Shown here: piece by piece, positions 35,725 to 43,624 of the stretch
Layout: each line of letters opens with the position of its first letter
How positions within the stretch are numbered: position 1 is the first letter of the stretch
Assembly: GCA_964427895.1 (NCBI GenBank)
Contig: CAYRUZ010000001.1
Span: 113,479 to 177,478, forward strand
From: CAYRUZ01 sp964427895
Lineage (GTDB): Bacteria > Patescibacteriota > Gracilibacteria > Peribacterales > Peribacteraceae
Direction: 5' to 3'
DNA: 64,000 nucleotides
Notes under the pieces: generated by a model
What the model was told of the DNA's origin: nothing
The model's input: the letters and a program-made list of their open reading frames with translations, nothing else
Database searches by the model: none
Made by a program: the position numbers and the translations under genes

Positions 35725-35751
35725 TTAGCACTCAGTAGTTTAGAGTGCTAA
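35725..35751. promoter_or_regulatory. CIRCE element (HrcA operator)
   Basis: TTAGCACTC, nine-base spacer, GAGTGCTAA: exactly the consensus. It covers the -10 region of clpB and lies four bases from its ATG. HrcA binding here would block transcription. The divergent msrA start is 50 bases away and might also be affected. Confidence 0.95.
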
Positions 35752-35765
35752 ATTTTGCCGGTCAA
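35737..35765 (-). promoter_or_regulatory. clpB promoter
   Basis: TTGACC (35765-35760), exactly 17-bp spacer, TAAACT (35742-35737). The -10 lies in the CIRCE spacer. Predicted leader of about ten bases. Confidence 0.75.
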
Positions 35766-35784
35766 GTACAAGCGGCCAATACGG

Positions 35785-35793
35785 TGTTATAAT
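35785..35793 (+). promoter_or_regulatory. Extended -10 of msrA (TGTTATAAT)
   Basis: TG-T-TATAAT: a consensus hexamer with an extended -10, eight bases before the msrA ATG. No -35 is evident. Confidence 0.65.
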
Positions 35794-35801
35794 GGTGTCC
35801 T

Positions 35802-36281
35802 ATGAGCAAAACAGCAGTCGCGACGTTTGCCGCAGGATGCTTCTGGGGAGTGGAGGAAACCTTCCGGACCTTACCGGGGGTTGAATCCACCCGCGTTGGC
35901 TACACCGGAGGAAGCGTGCCCGAACCCAGTTACGAGATGGTGTGCACCGACGCCACGGGACACGCCGAAGCGGTGGAGATCGTCTATGACCCGGCGGTCA
36001 CCGACTATCGCGCGTTGCTCCAGGTATTTTTCGACAATCACAACCCGTGCACGGTGAACCAGCAGGGGCCCGACATCGGGAGTCAGTACCGTTCCGCCAT
36101 CTTCTTCCACGATGAAGCGCAGCGGAAAGAAGCGGAGAAGTACAAGGACGAACTGGAGAAATCGCACCGGTTCCCACGACCCATCGTGACGCAGATCGTC
36201 CCAGCGGTACCGTTTTACGAGGCCGAGGATTACCATCAGAAGTACCTCTTCAAGCGGGGGATGGGGTCGTGCCACGTTTGA
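35802..36281 (+). CDS. msrA: Peptide methionine-S-sulfoxide reductase A
   Basis: 159 residues. The catalytic motif GCFWGVEETF (nucleophile Cys13) is followed by TRVGYTGGSVPEPSYEMVC, GHAEAVEIVYDP, the FFDNHNPCTVNQQGPDIGSQYRS block and EDYHQKYL. It reduces S-epimers of methionine sulfoxide in proteins, a repair function that fits its place beside clpB. No MsrB domain is fused. One further Cys near the C-terminus (GSCHV) may act as the resolving Cys. Confidence 0.96.
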   Translation: MSKTAVATFAAGCFWGVEETFRTLPGVESTRVGYTGGSVPEPSYEMVCTDATGHAEAVEIVYDPAVTDYRALLQVFFDNHNPCTVNQQGPDIGSQYRSAIFFHDEAQRKEAEKYKDELEKSHRFPRPIVTQIVPAVPFYEAEDYHQKYLFKRGMGSCHV

Positions 36282-36330
36282 CGCCGTTTCTTGTTTGGCC
36301 GAAGGCGGGTGGTATCATCAGTGCGTCTGT

Positions 36331-36528
36331 ATGGCGAATCACGACGGTTGCCCCAACTACGTCGAATGGGAGGCTGTCTGCCAGCAATGCCCTGGCCGGC
36401 AGATCGTGCGCTATCCCACGTTCGAGCATTTGGAGTGCATGGCGGGGCAAACCGAGCATGTGCAAAATCGTCTCCGGCACATTTTGTCGTTGCCGATGGT
36501 GCAGCCGCTGACCGAAAACGTCGACTGA
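36331..36528 (+). CDS. Small Cys-containing hypothetical protein, 65 aa
   Basis: Four Cys residues (Cys7, a CxxC at 17-20 and Cys37) suggest a small zinc-binding fold: HDGCPNYVEW, AVCQQCPGRQ, LECMAGQ. No named family. The ATG at 36331 is chosen; TATCAT (36313-36318) lies 12 bases upstream. A TTG 12 codons upstream (36295) is possible but less likely. Its stop nearly meets the convergent ABC permease gene. Confidence 0.5.
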   Translation: MANHDGCPNYVEWEAVCQQCPGRQIVRYPTFEHLECMAGQTEHVQNRLRHILSLPMVQPLTENVD

Positions 36529-36531
36529 GAG

Positions 36532-37278
36532 TTACGCTTGGATGCGCGAGAACAGCCAGCTGCCCGCCACCAGGCAGAGGGCCGTCATCACTGCCAGCAC
36601 GCCGACGTCGAGCCAGAGTCCGAAATGCGAAGCGCCGAGCATTACCCCGCGCAAGGCGTCGATGCCGTACGACAGGGGATCGATGCGCGTTGCCACCACC
36701 AATCCAGCGGGCAGGTTATCCAGCGGAAACAGCGCGCCGGAGAGGAAGAACAGCGGCATCACGAGGAAGTTCATGATGAGTTGGAAGCCTTGCATGTCTT
36801 CGAGGACCGAGGCGATGGCGGTGCCCAGCGCCGTGAAAAGCAGCGCGATGACAAACATCAGAACAATCGCCACCGGCAGCATCGCCCACGATGCCGGACG
36901 GAATCCAACGAGTAGGCAGATGATCAGGACGATGAGCCCCTGCACCGTGGCAACAGTAGCTCCGCCCGCCGTGCGGCCGATCATGATGTGGAGGCGCGGC
37001 ACCGGCGCGACGAGCGTCTCCTTGAGGAAGCCAAATTGGCGGTCCCAGATGATCTCGATGCCCGAGAAGATGGACGTGAAGAGGATGCTCATCGAGATGA
37101 TTCCCGGCGCAAGGAACTGGATGTAGTTGCCGCCGTTGGCTTTTTCGTAGATGGGGCCGAAGCCGAATCCGAGCGCAACGAGGAACAAGAGCGGCTGTCC
37201 GAGGGAGCCGACGATGCGCGCGCGGCTGCGCACGTAGCGCTTCAATTGCCGGAGCCAGAGGATATAGATGGTGCTCAT
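36532..37278 (-). CDS. ABC-2 type exporter permease
   Basis: 248 residues, six membrane helices, with the ABC-2 family layout: YVRSRARIVGSLGQPLLFLVALGFGFG, the PGIISMSILFTSIFSGIEIIWDRQFGFLKETLVAPVPR region (given in part) and a PLFFLSGALFPL segment. It pairs with the ATPase gene seven bases upstream to form a DrrAB/NatAB-like exporter of drugs, lipids or polymers. The substrate is unknown. Confidence 0.9.
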   Translation of the reverse strand: MSTIYILWLRQLKRYVRSRARIVGSLGQPLLFLVALGFGFGPIYEKANGGNYIQFLAPGIISMSILFTSIFSGIEIIWDRQFGFLKETLVAPVPRLHIMIGRTAGGATVATVQGLIVLIICLLVGFRPASWAMLPVAIVLMFVIALLFTALGTAIASVLEDMQGFQLIMNFLVMPLFFLSGALFPLDNLPAGLVVATRIDPLSYGIDALRGVMLGASHFGLWLDVGVLAVMTALCLVAGSWLFSRIQA

Positions 37279-37285
37279 AGAGAAA

Positions 37286-38092
37286 TCAGCGTTTGGGACG
37301 CATCATGCGCGCGTGGCTTCGCATCTGGTCGAGACTGCTCGCCTCCTCTTCGCGGATGGCGTTGCCCGTCAGGGCGAGGAAAGCCGCCTCAAGATTTTCC
37401 GTGTTCGTCTGTTGCTGCAGCTCTGCCGCGCTGCCCTGGGCCACGATGGTTCCGTGATCGATGATGGCGATGCGGCGCGCGACTTTCTGCGCCTCTTCCA
37501 TGTAGTGCGTGGTGAGGAAGACGGTGATGCCTTCCTGCGCGTTGAGCGTCGTCACGTAGCTCCACAGATGATTGCGCGTCTGCGGGTCCAGGCCGATCGT
37601 TGGCTCGTCGAGGAAAAGGATGTGCGGGTGGTGCAGCAGTCCGCGGGCGATCTCGAGACGACGCTTCATTCCGCCCGAAAAGTGCTTCACTTGGTCGTTT
37701 GTGCGGTCGGACAGGCCGACGACCTCGATCAGTTCGCCCATGCGCTTCCGTCGCAGTTCCGTCGGCACGCCGTATAACACGCCGTGCAGTTCAAGGTTCT
37801 CCCAGGCAGTCAGCTCGTCATCGAGGCTCGGGTCCTGGAACACGATGCCGAACGACGAACGCGCGGCAGCTTGGTCGCGGACGGGATCGTGTCCGTTGAG
37901 GACGATCGATCCGCCCGTGGGATGCAGGAGGGTTGTCAGCATCTTGATCGTCGTCGTCTTCCCGGCACCGTTGGGCCCGAGGAAAGCGAAGATTTCGCCG
38001 CGCTGCACGTCAAATGTCACACCGTTTACAGCGGTGAATTCGCCGAAGCGCTTCGTGAGGTTGCGGACGGTGATGATGGGGGAGTCGGACAT
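37286..38092 (-). CDS. ABC exporter ATP-binding protein (DrrA-like)
   Basis: 268 residues. Walker A GPNGAGKTTTIKML (about 36-49), Q-loop region FGIVFQDPSLDDEL, signature FSGGMKRRLEIARGLL, Walker B ILFLDEPTIGLDPQTR and switch His in LTTHYMEEA. This pattern is typical of the DrrA/CcmA/NatA group that drives ABC-2 permeases. It is in an operon with the permease gene. TAGAGT lies 11 bases before the ATG. Confidence 0.93.
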   Translation of the reverse strand: MSDSPIITVRNLTKRFGEFTAVNGVTFDVQRGEIFAFLGPNGAGKTTTIKMLTTLLHPTGGSIVLNGHDPVRDQAAARSSFGIVFQDPSLDDELTAWENLELHGVLYGVPTELRRKRMGELIEVVGLSDRTNDQVKHFSGGMKRRLEIARGLLHHPHILFLDEPTIGLDPQTRNHLWSYVTTLNAQEGITVFLTTHYMEEAQKVARRIAIIDHGTIVAQGSAAELQQQTNTENLEAAFLALTGNAIREEEASSLDQMRSHARMMRPKR

Positions 38093-38184
38093 TGCTGGCG
38101 GGCACTCTAGCGAATGAGACGTACGAGTGCGATCATTCTGTCAGGATTCTTTGGTGATCGAAGCATGGCTTCCGCAAAAGCATC

Positions 38185-38193
38185 TGCTACTGT
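38185..38193 (+). promoter_or_regulatory. Extended -10 (TGCTACTGT)
   Basis: TG-C-TACTGT, ending six bases before the ATG at 38200; leaderless start predicted. Confidence 0.45.
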
Positions 38194-38199
38194 GCCGGC

Positions 38200-38946
38200 A
38201 TGAATGATGCATCCAAAAGAGACGAGATCCGCGCCGCGCTGGCGCACCACCGTGCGACCGAGTATCACGGCAACCGCCTCGGTCCGTACATCCACGACAT
38301 CGTCTACGGCGGCAACGACGGCATCGTCACGACCTTTGCGGTCGTGGCAGGAACGGCCGGCGCCCACCTTCCGGGCTACATCGTCGTCATTCTCGGTCTC
38401 GCAAACCTTTTCGCCGACGGCGTATCCATGGCCACCGGCGCGTATTTGTCGATCAAATCCGAGCGCGATCAGTACGAACGCCTGAGAAAAGAAGAGCTCG
38501 CCGAAATTGCATCCCATCCGGAACTGGAACGCGAGGAAGTGCGCGAGGCGTTGGAAGCGAAGGGATTCACGGGCGAGGATTTGGAGCGCGCCCTCGCGGT
38601 CCTCACTGCGCGGACCGAAGTCTGGGTCGATACGATGATGGCCGAAGAGCACGGCATGACGCCATCCGCGGCGGAACGCCCTTTCGGCCATGCAATCGCC
38701 ACGTTCTGCGCGTTCGTTGTGCTCGGGTCCGTCCCCTTGATGCCGTATCTCATTCCGGTGTTCGGACAGAGTTTCACGCTCGCGGCTTCGTCGACGTTCT
38801 GCGCGCTGGCCATCCTTGGCGCACTGCGCAGCTACGTCACGCGCGAGCGCTTGATCCGCGGGCCGCTGGAAGTGATCGGCGTGGGGTTCGTGACGGCCGC
38901 GATCGCGTACGGAGTCGGGGTCTTGTTCGGAGGTTTGGCGGGCTAG
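38200..38946 (+). CDS. VIT1/CCC1 family metal transporter
   Basis: 248 residues with about five membrane helices. The N-terminal IHDIVYGGNDGIVTTFAVVAGTAGA is the diagnostic VIT motif, followed by NLFADGVSMATGAYLS with the helix-2 Asp and Met. The cytoplasmic insertion (about 90-150: DQYERLRKEELAEIASHPE and further Glu-rich helices) resembles the metal-binding domain that gathers Fe2+ or Mn2+ in plant VIT1. It probably exports or stores iron or manganese. Confidence 0.88.
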   Translation: MNDASKRDEIRAALAHHRATEYHGNRLGPYIHDIVYGGNDGIVTTFAVVAGTAGAHLPGYIVVILGLANLFADGVSMATGAYLSIKSERDQYERLRKEELAEIASHPELEREEVREALEAKGFTGEDLERALAVLTARTEVWVDTMMAEEHGMTPSAAERPFGHAIATFCAFVVLGSVPLMPYLIPVFGQSFTLAASSTFCALAILGALRSYVTRERLIRGPLEVIGVGFVTAAIAYGVGVLFGGLAG

Positions 38947-39132
38947 GCCTTTTTTGTGGTGGCGATCACCACACAATGGTGTTCTAGGCCACTCATAGGT
39001 CTGGTGACAGGCTGAGTCTGCAATTGCATCAGCAGTTGCTCATTCAGTCCACAGGCAGAAACGAATCTTCTCTGGAGCCGTGCGCATGGTGCGCGCGAAT
39101 CCAGAAGGAGCCTTTCGGTTCAGGAGGGAACA
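38947..39132 (+). promoter_or_regulatory. Long structured leader of gene 39133-39798
   Basis: 186 bases without an open frame. GTGGTG/CACCAC hairpin at 38957-38973; a TCTGGA...TCCAGA stem enclosing GTGCGC repeats around 39070-39105; and a strong AGGAGGG four bases before the ATG. No clear promoter hexamers. A long leader with a consensus Shine-Dalgarno is unusual here and could be regulatory. TTTTTGTGGTG(G/A)C(G/A)ATC occurs at about 38951 and again at about 39850, flanking the gene. Confidence 0.35.
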
Positions 39133-39798
39133 ATGGACGAATTCCTGCGCTATGAACAGTTGCTTGCTCCGGTGGTGTCTATCCTGATGACGGTCGTCAT
39201 CGTGCCGCTCATCAGCAGGCTGTATCGTCTGCATCGGGAACAGGCGCACATGATCAAGCGCAAGCTGTTCGAGAACACGGGCGTGGTGATCTTCGGTGTG
39301 TTCGACGGCAAGATGCAGTCGGACTATCTGGGCGGCTTCCTCACGACGCTGTTCGGCGAGACGCTCTTCGAGCTGATCGTCGAATGGAACGACGAGCCGT
39401 CGCCCAATATCATCATCCCGCAGAACGAACACCAGTCCGCCCACATGGTGGAGATCTTGGCGGCGCACGCATCGCCGTACATCCTGCAAAGCCGTCGCAT
39501 CGACTGTTATTTCGACGGCGCGGAGGAGCACGGCACCAAGTCGTATAAGTTCTGCAAGTTCGTGGTCGGTCTTGCTCGGCCGGACGCCGACAAGCTGGCC
39601 TGCCACGACTACCCGCGGGTGATCATGATTGAGGCCGGTCACCTCAAGCAGCTCATGGAGGACGACACGATCCTGCCCCAGTTCCAGACGACGGACGGGG
39701 TGACGTGGCTCGAAACTGTCCGTGAGCTTGGCACACGGTATCTCAATGGCGAAAAGGGCATCGCCGTCCTCGAAATCCCTCTCGTTCCGAAGGCCTGA
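39133..39798 (+). CDS. Hypothetical protein with N-terminal membrane anchor, 221 aa
   Basis: One N-terminal hydrophobic segment (LLAPVVSILMTVVIVPLIS, about 10-28) is followed by a soluble alpha/beta domain with FENTGVVIFGVFDGKM, GETLFELIVEWND, IIIPQNEHQSAHMVEIL and YPRVIMIEAGHLKQLM. I recognise no family. It is likely a membrane-tethered cytoplasmic protein. Strong Shine-Dalgarno, long leader and its own perfect terminator make it an independent unit and set it apart from its leaderless neighbours. Confidence 0.65.
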   Translation: MDEFLRYEQLLAPVVSILMTVVIVPLISRLYRLHREQAHMIKRKLFENTGVVIFGVFDGKMQSDYLGGFLTTLFGETLFELIVEWNDEPSPNIIIPQNEHQSAHMVEILAAHASPYILQSRRIDCYFDGAEEHGTKSYKFCKFVVGLARPDADKLACHDYPRVIMIEAGHLKQLMEDDTILPQFQTTDGVTWLETVRELGTRYLNGEKGIAVLEIPLVPKA

Positions 39799-39821
39799 CC
39801 TGCCGGCGCGACGAGTATCTC

Positions 39822-39853
39822 GGCCCGACTCTCTCAAGGAGTCGGGCCATTTT
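39822..39853 (+). terminator. Intrinsic terminator of gene 39133-39798
   Basis: GGCCCGACTC (39822-39831) pairs perfectly with GAGTCGGGCC (39839-39848); seven-base loop, then ATTTTT. Confidence 0.95.
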
Positions 39854-39881
39854 TGTGGTGACAATCGCAGGATCAATCTCA

Positions 39882-39950
39882 GCGTTAATGGTTTCTTAAA
39901 ACCCATTAATCATGCCTTAACCTCCCCCGCGTAGGGTGGGCGGCGGTTAA
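39882..39950. repeat. Two inverted repeats upstream of secreted-protein gene
   Basis: TTAATGG/CCATTAA at about 39882-39906 and TTAACC(39917-39922)/GGTTAA(39945-39950). They lie about 50-115 bases before the ATG at 39998 and could be operator or leader structures. No regulator is identified. Confidence 0.3.
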
Positions 39951-39997
39951 CCACTACCGTCCACTTTTATCCCCTTTATCCCTTACCCCTTACTCAT

Positions 39998-40627
39998 ATG
40001 AAACTGAACAAGTTCACCGTCGGAGCCGTCTCGGGCATGTCCGCCCTGGCGATCGGCTTCCCGGTCGTCGCACAGATTACGAACGCGGCCACGGCCACGC
40101 CCAGCAGCTCCGTTTCCGCCCCCGCAGACATGCCGTTCGACCACGACCGCACGCCGCTCACCCAGGAGCAAGTGCAGCAGATGGCCGATCATGAGAAGGC
40201 CTTCCTCGATCATCTCGACGAGTTCGCGGCGATCCTGAAGACCGCCAAGCAGGCCCACGCCGACGCGCTCTCCGCAGCCGCAAAGATCACCGACGAAAGC
40301 CAGAGACAGGAGGCCGTACGTGCCGCCTTCGAAGCAGAGCGTGAGTCGATGAAGAGCGCCATCGAAGCCAATCCCGCACTGAAAGATGCAATGCCTATGG
40401 GCGGTCCGGGCTTCGGTCCGGGCGGTCACCACGGTCGTCCCTCTCCGGAGAAGATCGCCGAGAAGCTCGGCATGACGGCCGATGAGCTCAAGGCAGCCCT
40501 CGACAGCGGCAAGACGATCCGCGACATCGCGGAGGAGAAGGGCATCACGCTCCCCGAGCCCCCGATGGGCGGCCACGGTCCGTGGTTCAAGCAAGGCAAC
40601 ACCAACACCAGCGCCAACGCGCAGTAA
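39998..40627 (+). CDS. Secreted helical protein of unknown function
   Basis: 209 residues. N-terminal signal peptide or anchor (VGAVSGMSALAIGFPVVAQ), a Ser/Ala/Pro linker, a helical, Gln/Glu/Ala-rich middle (LTQEQVQQMADHEKAFLDHL) and a Gly/His-rich stretch (GGPGFGPGGHHGR). Near the end, EKLGMTADELKAALDSGKTI looks like the short helical repeats seen in exported proteins of unknown role. No enzyme motif. A terminator follows 19 bases after the stop. A weak TACCCC eight bases upstream could be a -10. Confidence 0.6.
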   Translation: MKLNKFTVGAVSGMSALAIGFPVVAQITNAATATPSSSVSAPADMPFDHDRTPLTQEQVQQMADHEKAFLDHLDEFAAILKTAKQAHADALSAAAKITDESQRQEAVRAAFEAERESMKSAIEANPALKDAMPMGGPGFGPGGHHGRPSPEKIAEKLGMTADELKAALDSGKTIRDIAEEKGITLPEPPMGGHGPWFKQGNTNTSANAQ

Positions 40628-40645
40628 TATCATCCGTAGGAGAGG

Positions 40646-40670
40646 AGGGGCCGCGCAAGCGGCCTCTTTT
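40646..40670 (+). terminator. Intrinsic terminator
   Basis: AGGGGCCGC/GCGGCCTCT stem (one G-U pair) with a GCAA tetraloop and four T. Confidence 0.8.
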
Positions 40671-40694
40671 CGAGGATGCTGTAGAATCGTTTTC

Positions 40695-41561
40695 ATGCCT
40701 CGCCGGACGTTTCTCGCCACCGTGATGTTCTGCATGATCGCTTCGGCGTGTGTCGCGCAGCCGTCGCCCGGCCCGACGGCCGTGCGCCAGTGGCCGGAAG
40801 GAAAAGTGTCACTGCCCATTCCCGACAGGCAATGGGCGCCCGAAGCGCCACAAGAAGGATGGTGCGGGGAATCCAGTATCCAAATGGCGGCGCTGTACTA
40901 TGGAGCGTACCTGCCACAAGCCGCGATCAATGCTGCGGGGGAGCCAAAATCCCCCGATCTGTGGGTCGAAGATGTCGGTCGCGCCATGAAGGCGGTCGGC
41001 CTGCGCTTCGAACAGTGGCCGTCCCAGAAGAGCGACGACCGCATCGAAGAAGGGAATCGCTTCATCGCCTGGATCCGCGATCAGATCGCGCATGGCCATC
41101 CGGTATTGCTCGGCACGAAGATTCTCCCGGCGGAGCATCCCAAGTGGAACGTCGACCATCTCGTCCTTGCGGTGGGGTACAGCGAGAAGGGTCTTGTCAT
41201 GAACACGAACATCGAAGACCGGCAGACGGTCGTTTCCTACGGGCAGCTCCTCTCGCAGAACAGGGGATACTCACTTCTTTCACCCGAAAAGAAATACTTC
41301 GGCTTCGCGATCACGGGCTTCGACGATTCCGGCCAGCGGGCGTCGGTGACGACGGAAGTGGCGAAGGAGACGGCGGATGCCGTCACGCTCTGGGTGACCG
41401 TGCGCTCGCTCAAGCCGGGCAAATCGTACGTGCTGCAGAGGGACGACCTGCACGGCGGCGTGACCGAACGCGCGTTCGTCGCGCAAGGCGAGGAACAGGT
41501 GTTGTCCGAAACGGTCGGCGCGCACGAGACCGCGGTTTTTCGCGCTGTTCAGGGCGAGTAA
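40695..41561 (+). CDS. C39-like cysteine peptidase, lipoprotein or secreted
   Basis: 288 residues. A signal peptide ending at a likely lipobox (IASAC, Cys19). The papain-like core has EGWCGESSIQMAALYYG with the predicted nucleophile Cys, and WNVDHLVLAVGYSEKG with the His, as in Peptidase_C39_2 proteins. A C-terminal beta domain follows (about 215-288). It probably acts outside the membrane on peptides, but the natural substrate is unknown. TAGAAT (40682-40687) ends seven bases before the ATG. Confidence 0.7.
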   Translation: MPRRTFLATVMFCMIASACVAQPSPGPTAVRQWPEGKVSLPIPDRQWAPEAPQEGWCGESSIQMAALYYGAYLPQAAINAAGEPKSPDLWVEDVGRAMKAVGLRFEQWPSQKSDDRIEEGNRFIAWIRDQIAHGHPVLLGTKILPAEHPKWNVDHLVLAVGYSEKGLVMNTNIEDRQTVVSYGQLLSQNRGYSLLSPEKKYFGFAITGFDDSGQRASVTTEVAKETADAVTLWVTVRSLKPGKSYVLQRDDLHGGVTERAFVAQGEEQVLSETVGAHETAVFRAVQGE

Positions 41562-42536
41562 TCACCCGTGCATGATGTCGTAGAGTTCCAGCAAGATGAG
41601 CACGAGCCATCCGATCTGCAGCATCAATTCGAAGAAATTCTCCTTCGAAATGCGGAAGTTCTGCGAAATGATGTCGTAGGCGTTTTCGAGCGTCGAGAGC
41701 TTCGTTTTGATGGAATCGCGCCAGCCTTCGAGGCGGAACTTGCGCGCGGCGATTTCGTACACGCGCGCCGCGTACCAATCGCCGATCAGCTTGATCTCCC
41801 GGATGATGGAATCGAATTCGATCACCGATGTGGCCTGCATGCTGATCACTTCCTTGTACGCGTGCGACAACTCGCGGTTCCAGAAGACGACGTGCGACAC
41901 GGCTTTGGTGCGGATGAGGGTATCGATGTGCTGCAAACGCTTGTCCAGGTCCGCGTCGATCATGCGGTACTGCAGCAGATGGAGGTTTGCGAGCTGCAAA
42001 AGATCAACGACTCCGCCGACCTTCCCGTTCTGCTGGAAGACGAATGCCCCGTCCCAATCGACCACCAGAAGGTCGTTTTCCCCGTAGGTGATCTGGTTGG
42101 CGAGCGAATGTGCGATCTCTTTCTGATGCAGCGCCAGGGGTTCGGACTTGAGGAAACGGACGATCGCCTTGTCATGCGAAAGGAACTGTTCCCCGCCTCC
42201 GTCGTATCCGTCCACGACGGCGATGGCGTATTCCTCGCTGATGGCCAGCGATGCCCCGCGTTGGAGCAGGAGCCGCCGGCAGTCGTCGATCAGCCGTTCG
42301 CGCAACGCGTATGCTTCGTCCGAAAACGCATCGACCACTTCGCGCGTCACTTCCGCCATCAGCACGTTGGGGTGGTACGCCTTCAGTGTGATCTCACCGG
42401 ATTGGTCGAGAACGATCTGTCGCGGGATGAGCGTGGGCACGTACGACGGGCCGCTCTGAGGAGGAACGGCGGCTTCTTCGCGGCGGCCGTGCTCGATCGG
42501 CCCTTCCGCCAGCACGAAGGCGATGATGCGGTGCAT
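41562..42536 (-). CDS. RMD1/DUF155-like protein with C-terminal membrane helix
   Basis: 324 residues from MHRIIAFVLAEG. The order of an N-terminal beta-rich part, IAHSLANQITYGENDLLVVDWDG, a helical region with LLQLANLHLLQYRMIDADL and a final WLVLILLELYDIM helix resembles the RMD1/DUF155 family of membrane-anchored proteins, including mitochondrial relatives, whose function is not settled. The similarity is moderate. The ATG at 42536 is fixed by TACACT (42548-42543) six bases upstream, so 37 upstream in-frame codons are rejected. Confidence 0.6.
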   Translation of the reverse strand: MHRIIAFVLAEGPIEHGRREEAAVPPQSGPSYVPTLIPRQIVLDQSGEITLKAYHPNVLMAEVTREVVDAFSDEAYALRERLIDDCRRLLLQRGASLAISEEYAIAVVDGYDGGGEQFLSHDKAIVRFLKSEPLALHQKEIAHSLANQITYGENDLLVVDWDGAFVFQQNGKVGGVVDLLQLANLHLLQYRMIDADLDKRLQHIDTLIRTKAVSHVVFWNRELSHAYKEVISMQATSVIEFDSIIREIKLIGDWYAARVYEIAARKFRLEGWRDSIKTKLSTLENAYDIISQNFRISKENFFELMLQIGWLVLILLELYDIMHG

Positions 42537-42585
42537 GCGCACAGTGTACTCCTTCAGTATCTCTCTTAAGCTCCACAACAGGAAA

Positions 42586-42610
42586 ACACCCAGCGACGAC
42601 CGTCGCTGGG
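42586..42610 (-). terminator. Intrinsic terminator of gene 42644-43315
   Basis: CCCAGCGACG/CGTCGCTGGG inverted repeat (42589-42598 with 42601-42610). On the minus strand it is followed by GTGTTTTCC. It lies 34 bases after the stop at 42644. Confidence 0.7.
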
Positions 42611-42643
42611 GTATGTTTGGTGAACGACCAGAAAACGCGGCGT

Positions 42644-43315
42644 TCACGCCGGTTTGGATGCTGCAAGTCCGTGGTCCGAGTGGCCTGGTGTTGCGGCATG
42701 ATGGCTGATGTACATGTTCTTAGCTCTTTGTGCGCCGATGTACACCAGGTGACCCTCGGAATCTTTATCCGAGCAATACACCATACTGAAGGGATTCCGG
42801 AATAGCGGGCTTTTGTTTACTACCGCATAGATTGCTAGGAAGCTCACAATCTCCCGTGCACTACAGATTTCTTCCCCAGCTTCGATTAATGCAGGCCAAT
42901 TATACCGCTGCTTCCCAAAGGAATCAGGAATCGGGATACGGATGCGTCGAAACTGCGGTGGACGCTTGGTATCAGCCCACAAGTACTCTGCGAACCACCT
43001 GTTTGTCGGGATGATAAATGGATAGTTCTGGAGAATAGGCAAAGCCAAAAGTTCGTTTAGGCTGAGCCCGGGGTCCTCAAAAATGTAGGTATCTTCTTTC
43101 TCAGTCACTATGCCTTTCTCGGTTGCGGCGATGAATGCCTGAGTCTCCGTACTTAATGTCGGACACTTCATGGTATTCACGAGGATCTGCATGAGCTGCG
43201 GATCTTCAAGAGTTTTGATGAGCAGGGCATCGCTGCCCCCCTGCTGGGCGAATGCGCGTACCCACTTGTACGCGAATTCAAGCGTGATCTCTTTGCCACT
43301 AAATGTTCTTCGCAC
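42644..43315 (-). CDS. Hypothetical protein, about 223 aa
   Basis: Soluble alpha/beta protein with FAYKWVRAFAQQGGSDALLI, CPTLSTETQAFIAATEKG, NELLALPILQNYPFIIPTNRWF and FSMVYCSDKDSEGHLVYIG. No family is recognised, and base use is slightly lower in GC than the neighbours. The frame is open from an ATG at 43399, but the first 28 codons look like leader sequence (Pro/Arg/Ser runs over a C-rich hairpin). GTG 43315 with AAAGGA just upstream is preferred; the start is uncertain. Confidence 0.55.
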   Translation of the reverse strand: MRRTFSGKEITLEFAYKWVRAFAQQGGSDALLIKTLEDPQLMQILVNTMKCPTLSTETQAFIAATEKGIVTEKEDTYIFEDPGLSLNELLALPILQNYPFIIPTNRWFAEYLWADTKRPPQFRRIRIPIPDSFGKQRYNWPALIEAGEEICSAREIVSFLAIYAVVNKSPLFRNPFSMVYCSDKDSEGHLVYIGAQRAKNMYISHHAATPGHSDHGLAASKPA

Positions 43316-43445
43316 TGTCCTTTCTACCTTTCTGTTGCCCCCACTCCGAGGGGGCGGCCGGACTTGTGATGAGACAAGCGCTTTAGGCACAGGATGCACA
43401 AGGCGCTTATCTCACATCCAAACGATGTTCCGAAAGAACAAATAT

Positions 43446-43474
43446 TTAATAACATTAATTACAAATTAAGTCAA
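43446..43474 (-). promoter_or_regulatory. Promoter of gene 42644-43315
   Basis: TTGACT (43474-43469), exactly 17-bp spacer, TATTAA (43451-43446) in A/T-rich sequence. Start predicted near 43440, giving a leader of about 125 nt to GTG 43315. The leader carries two hairpins: GTTC/GAAC, and CCCC...GGGG near 43345. Confidence 0.65.
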
Positions 43475-43494
43475 CATTTGCACAGTTGTTTGTG

Positions 43495-43569
43495 TGGCTG
43501 GGGAGGAGGGATTCGAACCCCCGTATGACCGCTCCAGAGGCGGTTGCCTTACCACTTGGCGACTCCCCA
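43495..43569 (-). tRNA. tRNA-Gln (CTG)
   Basis: 75 bases including encoded CCA. Acceptor TGGGGAG/CTCCCCA, discriminator G, anticodon stem ACCGC/GCGGT with loop CTCTGGA giving anticodon CTG, and T-loop GGTTCGAATCC. It reads CAG. Confidence 0.95.
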
Positions 43570-43624
43570 ACGAGTGCGGCCATCGTAAAGAACGTCCGGC
43601 GGGATTTCCAGGCATTCTGGCCGT

